17,582 bases of DNA from NCBI GenBank assembly GCA_002298165.1, contig DBMI01000009.1:1-17582 (forward strand). The letters run 5' to 3'. The first letter of the stretch is position 1; each line of letters opens with the position of its first letter. Below the pieces are notes generated by a model. That model searched no databases, was not told the DNA's origin, and saw only the letters and a program-made list of their open reading frames with translations. A program made the position numbers and the translations under genes. This DNA is from Desulfarculales bacterium UBA702. GTDB taxonomy: Bacteria; Desulfobacterota; Syntrophobacteria; Syntrophobacterales; Syntrophobacteraceae. This document shows positions 14,238-17,582 of this stretch, one piece after another.

Positions 14238-15149
14238 TTAAACGAGAGTTATCGGCGTGGTAAAGGCCGGGGCGGCACTTTCCCCTTCCCATGTAATTGT
14301 GCCCTCGCCTCGCAGTCTGGACAGGGTTTCGGCAATCTCCCGCTCATCGAACCTGTCCCTCAGTATGTATTGAAGGTCGCGCAAAGTGGTGGTCCCGGGA
14401 CGACGGATTATCTCGAGAACCGCACTGTCGGCGTCCTCCCGGAAATCACGGGGTGGACGGTCAGGGGCCTCTTTCTTTTCATCCCTCGCTTCACGAGATC
14501 TCATATCCAGCAGGATTTCTTTCATCACCTGAAAAAGGCGGACGGTGATGCGATCGTTGAGGTTTTCGAGCCTCTCGGAGCTTACGCCGATAGCTTTGGA
14601 AGATGCGGTAGACTGTGCCGCAGCCTCGCGGAGCATGCGGTAGAGATACAGCAGAAGGCAGACTGTCGAAATCGAGAGCACTGAAGAAGCGATAGCGGCA
14701 GTTAAAACAAAAGGCCAAAGCGGCGAGCCGCGAAAAGGTGGCGATTGATCGGCGGATGCCGGCGGAGGACTCTTTAGTGCACCCGGTGCGGGTTGCTCAT
14801 GGTTACCCGAAAGCCCCGCCGATCCTTGTGTACCCGGAGGACCCGGAGGTCCCGCGGGACCCGCTGGTCCCTGTGGGCCCTGAGCCCCTTCAGGTCCAGG
14901 CATGCCACGGGGCCCCATCTGTCCTGGAGGCCCGGGTTTTCCAGGTTCTCCGGCAGCTCCTTTTTCACCCGTTTTGCCAAGCACTACGGGGTTTTCCCAG
15001 GACTTGCACCGGTCGGCATCCGGCACTATGCGAAGTATCCCGGTCGTTTTATGGTAGCACCCGTGTACTTCCTCATCCGCCGCAAACCCCTGGATCGGTG
15101 CAAGATTAATGGCGGCAAAAAGCGCAAAGACTAATACGAAGACGCCCAT
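14238..15149 (-). CDS. Membrane protein: collagen-like stalk, one TM helix, cytoplasmic winged-helix domain
   Basis: A 303-residue protein. A signal-like segment (1-23) is followed by a small two-cysteine head (C31, C48; GILRIVPDADRCKSWE), typical of bacterial collagen-like proteins. Nineteen unbroken Gly-X-Y triplets follow (61-117), rich in proline at X and Y. A proline-rich linker leads to a transmembrane helix (about 144-170), then a helical stretch (171-225). Residues 240-290 look like a winged helix: VLEIIRRPG, TTLRDLQYILRDR, EIAETLSRLRGEGTI. The predicted topology is collagen outside, winged helix in the cytoplasm. I infer a trimeric surface sensor that could bind DNA directly, or use the winged helix for protein contacts. 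GGAGG lies seven bases before the ATG. The n-region lacks a basic residue, so the first segment may be a weak signal. Convergent with the PEP-synthase-like gene. Confidence 0.88.
   Translation of the reverse strand: MGVFVLVFALFAAINLAPIQGFAADEEVHGCYHKTTGILRIVPDADRCKSWENPVVLGKTGEKGAAGEPGKPGPPGQMGPRGMPGPEGAQGPQGPAGPAGPPGPPGTQGSAGLSGNHEQPAPGALKSPPPASADQSPPFRGSPLWPFVLTAAIASSVLSISTVCLLLYLYRMLREAAAQSTASSKAIGVSSERLENLNDRITVRLFQVMKEILLDMRSREARDEKKEAPDRPPRDFREDADSAVLEIIRRPGTTTLRDLQYILRDRFDEREIAETLSRLRGEGTITWEGESAAPAFTTPITLV
14799..14969 (-). repeat. Collagen-like Gly-X-Y codon repeat (19 triplets)
   Basis: Nineteen consecutive 9-bp units encode Gly-X-Y, residues 61-117 of the collagen-like membrane protein, without interruption. 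Proline is frequent at X and Y. Confidence 0.85.
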
Positions 15150-15393
15150 CCCTCCTCCTCCGGTGGGTACCCGTTTGATTTCCCAACAGAAATAACGGTA
15201 TTCGCATTGAAGTTCTTAAGGTAAATCTTGGAAAGATAAATATAGAGCAATAAAAAAGTGCGGATTTAGTGAGAGATTTCATTCAAAAGACGTTCGTCCA
15301 ATTTTGCGGCTAAGCCCAAATATATTGCTTATCCACGGATTCAAATGGCGGTCCCCATATTGCCATGTTTCAATTGTAGCGTGGTGTTCGATT

Positions 15394-15460
15394 GTAGGGG
15401 CAAAAGATTTTTTGCCCCTACCATTGCAATATTTGCCCCCACAGGCAAATTATTATTTGC
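15394..15460. repeat. Cluster of perfect hairpins between the USP and collagen-like genes
   Basis: GTAGGGGCAAAA and TTTTGCCCCTAC pair perfectly (12 bp) around GATT (15394-15421). Ten bases on, ATTTGCC/GGCAAAT pair around CCCACA (15431-15450), and GCAAAT/ATTTGC around TATT (15445-15460) form an alternative that shares an arm. The GTAGGGGC...GCCCCTAC type is a familiar dispersed palindrome. It lies about 75-140 bp after the USP stop. No clean T-run follows. Nothing else stands out in 15150-15534 beyond AT-rich DNA before the collagen-like gene. Confidence 0.55.
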
Positions 15461-15534
15461 GCCTGCGCCGTTCGTCCCCAACGATGATAATTCCGTAATC
15501 ATCCTTGCTCCGATACTCCGTCGTCCGACAGCCG

Positions 15535-16458
15535 TCAAGGCACCAGCCACAAAGCAACCGTTCGAGCAATTTGTCCCAGTTTGTATGGGATTTTGCCCAT
15601 GGTGAATTCCTGGACCTGACCCATCCCCTTTCGCCCCACGACCAGGGTGCCGCATTTTTCTGCCTTAGCCTCGTTGTAGAGACTGACGGCGCGGCTTCCG
15701 CCACCGCCCACCACCCTCGATTCGATTTTATCAGGGTTAAACCCCGCTTGCGCAAGCTCTTTCGCCAATTTTTCAAATACGGGGGCCATGATGGTTTCAC
15801 GCTCCCGGATGATGTCGGCAATTGCTTTTCCATTCTGGATTTTGCGGGAAGGGGCCTCCGCGGCGTTTACGATCATTATTGATGAATCGGGCGGGCCGAG
15901 CATGCGAGAGACGAAATGCACGGCTCGGACGGCGGATTCGGAGGCATCAACGCCGATCATTATTTTTCCGGGCAAGGGTTGGTTGCCGAGTAGACAAACG
16001 GCTGCATCGGTCACGTTGATATAGATCTTTGCCGCTATGCTTCCGAGCATTGATTCATCCATTTGCCCGAGGCCTCTACGCGCAATCGCCACGGCGCTGC
16101 AGCCGAACTTGCTTTCACGGATGATGTCCCGCGCTATGCCCTCGTTTCTCCTCTGAATATTGCAGGCTACGGAGGATTCGGGGAGTCCTGCCCGCAGAAG
16201 AATTCCGCGCGCCTTCTCCATAGCTTCGCGGATCCTGTTTTCTCTATAGGAATCCCAGTTTTTCAAATGTTCCAGGTGTTTCATCACCTCGGGGTCCCGA
16301 CCGGATTCCCAGAAGATTTCAGCGGATTTATCCAGGATCGAAAGGAGGATAACCTCTGTGTTGGACAGGTTTATAGTCCTGGAAACATACTCTACAACAT
16401 CATAGGATTGATTGGACCCATCCAGAGGCAGGAGAATACATCTTCGCTCACCATTCAT
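15535..16458 (-). CDS. Universal stress protein, two tandem USP domains
   Basis: A 307-residue protein with two UspA folds, about residues 5-160 and 163-307. Each begins with a characteristic strand (CILLPLDGS, KIMIGVDAS) and ends with a nucleotide-loop motif. Domain 1 has ARRGLGQMDESMLGS, close to the ATP-binding G-2x-G-9x-G-S pattern with the first glycine replaced by alanine. Domain 2 has GRKGMGQVQEFTMGK, keeping the glycines but with lysine for the final serine. Tandem USPs are cytoplasmic proteins linked to stress survival and energy limitation; the exact role here is unknown. The ribosome site GGAG lies five bases before the ATG. A 74-codon ORF ends in an ATGA overlap with this start, and a promoter-like site lies at 16698-16726. 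Confidence 0.93.
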   Translation of the reverse strand: MNGERRCILLPLDGSNQSYDVVEYVSRTINLSNTEVILLSILDKSAEIFWESGRDPEVMKHLEHLKNWDSYRENRIREAMEKARGILLRAGLPESSVACNIQRRNEGIARDIIRESKFGCSAVAIARRGLGQMDESMLGSIAAKIYINVTDAAVCLLGNQPLPGKIMIGVDASESAVRAVHFVSRMLGPPDSSIMIVNAAEAPSRKIQNGKAIADIIRERETIMAPVFEKLAKELAQAGFNPDKIESRVVGGGGSRAVSLYNEAKAEKCGTLVVGRKGMGQVQEFTMGKIPYKLGQIARTVALWLVP

Positions 16459-16679
16459 GGCATCTCCAGTAATCGAAAATCAGAACGGGCCTGCACGAGA
16501 CGAAAAGGCTGGAAACCCTCCCCCACGGTAATTCCGTCCAAATTAAACCAGGTGTTTGCACAACAGAGCACAATTTGCTGTGGGGTTGCGGCGGCAATCA
16601 GGTCAATCGGACAAAGAACGCGCTTGACCTTTAAAAGCCCGCTGGTAGGGAAAGGATGTGCTGGAGCACGCTGTATCAC
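16455..16679 (-). CDS. Possible short upstream ORF overlapping the USP start
   Basis: A 74-codon frame from a GTG at 16679 ends in TGA that overlaps the USP ATG by ATGA, the arrangement of translationally coupled genes. Its segment VKRVLCPIDLI resembles the first strand of a USP domain, but what follows does not. No ribosome site precedes the GTG. It could be a leader ORF or a worn USP remnant, and chance is quite possible. Confidence 0.22.
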   Translation of the reverse strand: MIQRAPAHPFPTSGLLKVKRVLCPIDLIAAATPQQIVLCCANTWFNLDGITVGEGFQPFRLVQARSDFRLLEMP

Positions 16680-16697
16680 TGCCGCAGCCGAGCTTTC

Positions 16698-16726
16698 ATA
16701 GTAAATTATTCGCGCATGGATGTCTA
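16698..16726 (-). promoter_or_regulatory. Possible sigma-70 promoter for the USP gene
   Basis: On the minus strand TAGACA (five of six), a 17-base spacer and TACTAT would start transcription near 16691, giving a leader of about 230 bases that contains the 74-codon frame. Found by eye. Confidence 0.4.
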
Positions 16727-17582
16727 TTTTAGAAATTGGATTTGGGATTCAGGTTCATGCAGGGTGGGCGAGTGGATTTTAACCGCGGATTAGCATGAGT
16801 TGTGGCAGGAAAGCCGCCAAGATATTAGCAATAGTTTTCACATAAGATATTTTATCCGATCCTCCAAGTTTAAGAAAAGCTTGAATAAGTACGAGGGGTG
16901 GTATATATTCCACTCGCGATTCGAATGCACCGGAAGTAAAAAGAATGTCAGCCGGGGAATGGCCTTTCGTGAAAAGCGATACAAGCCAGCGAAGAACAAC
17001 TGATCTTTAATTTTTGGTTAGCGGTAACGACCTGCAAATTGCTTCTCCTTCATGCAGGTTTGGTTTCACTTATGAACCGGTGGTTCGCTCCGTGCTGAGC
17101 ACCAGGGCCGGATTTCCGAATACCGCCGTGCCAATATAGGGATTGCCCGGTTTTTCCAGTGCCGCGTATCCGGCTTTGGCAATAACCTGGCACATGTAGG
17201 CAGTAAAAATTATTGACATTCCAATATCGCAATTGGTATTAGAAAGGGTCCCAACTGAAATGGCTGGGCACCGCATAGCAGGCGGTTCCCAATGTAATCC
17301 ACGCTACCTCATGCTCTCGTGTTCAATCGCTCCAACTCACGCGTAGCCTCTATTTCTCTCAAGATTTCCTCTTTCTAAATCCTGTCGGCTGCAATTAGTG
17401 CGGCCGAGAATAAGCCAAAGCCTTTGAGCATCGCTGCGGGATGCATTATCTCCCAAGGGAGAATCGAAAGGTTTCCTTTTTGCTCAAAAGGTGTGCTTTT
17501 GCGGACACTTACTTATTCAAACTGACTTAATGAAATCCAAAACCGTGTGGTGCCGCGGCCGGCGCCCCACCAAAACAAGCTA
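16727..17582. other. Terminal region without a supported gene
   Basis: I see no complete gene here. The only coding-like stretch is on the minus strand, about 17070-17217: an open frame from an ATG with many C- or G-ending codons, encoding a peptide that starts MSIIFTAYMCQVIAKAGYAA and stops at 17070. It has no ribosome site and matches no family I know, so it may be a gene remnant or chance. A perfect GTGCT-G-AGCAC palindrome lies at 17092-17102. No tRNA fold or terminator was seen. Confidence 0.35.

Noticed and set aside
16905..16930. tRNA T-arm-like GATTCGAATGCACC
   Set aside because: No matching acceptor, anticodon or D arms could be folded around it.
16800..17003. 67-codon plus-strand frame in the terminal region
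   Set aside because: AT-rich, without ribosome site or gene-like codon choice, and no recognisable motif.

Overview
The window looks like a chromosomal segment of a Gram-negative bacterium with moderate GC. I infer a deltaproteobacterial lineage (Desulfobacterota, something like Syntrophobacterales), from the combination of a PEP-CTERM protein, a DUF6788 protein, a collagen-like protein, an S74-chaperone head-repeat protein and an rlmE-yebC-ruvC-ruvA cluster. This is inference from gene content only. I saw no rRNA, tRNA or CRISPR array.

Left part (1-6300). An imperfect direct repeat of about 182 bp (33-217 and 2227-2408) encloses an exported cysteine-containing protein of unknown function (+) and a two-gene minus-strand unit, DUF6788 protein then single-domain response regulator, which has a good sigma-70 promoter. 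Next come three exported or surface genes, all on the minus strand: a head-repeat protein with nine 17-residue repeats and a self-cleaving S74 chaperone domain, a periplasmic metallophosphoesterase, and a PEP-CTERM protein. A coding-like frame follows the phosphoesterase stop codon and may be a frameshifted extension or a gene remnant.

Middle (6000-10950). About 1.1 kb without a convincing gene holds a pair of similar 26-27 bp sequences some 780 bp apart, several hairpins and a 36-codon ORF. A minus-strand housekeeping cluster follows in transcription order: rlmE (23S rRNA methyltransferase), yebC (translation/regulatory factor), a small membrane-protein gene that appears frameshifted, ruvC and ruvA (Holliday-junction resolution, overlapping by ATGA), then a small exported protein. 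ruvB is not next to ruvA. The predicted rlmE promoter lies directly beside a 14-unit heptamer tandem repeat.

Right part (10940-17582). A macro-domain ADP-ribose hydrolase-like gene and a large ATP-grasp/phosphohistidine protein (861 aa) run on the plus strand. The large protein resembles PEP synthase but carries an unfamiliar C-terminal domain instead of the PEP-binding barrel. Convergent to it is a membrane protein with an exported collagen-like stalk, one transmembrane helix and a predicted cytoplasmic winged-helix domain, an architecture suggesting a one-component surface sensor. A tandem universal stress protein follows, then about 1.1 kb with no gene I can support.

The strongest candidates for something undescribed are the collagen-TM-winged-helix protein and the PEP-synthase-like protein with its unassigned C-terminal domain.
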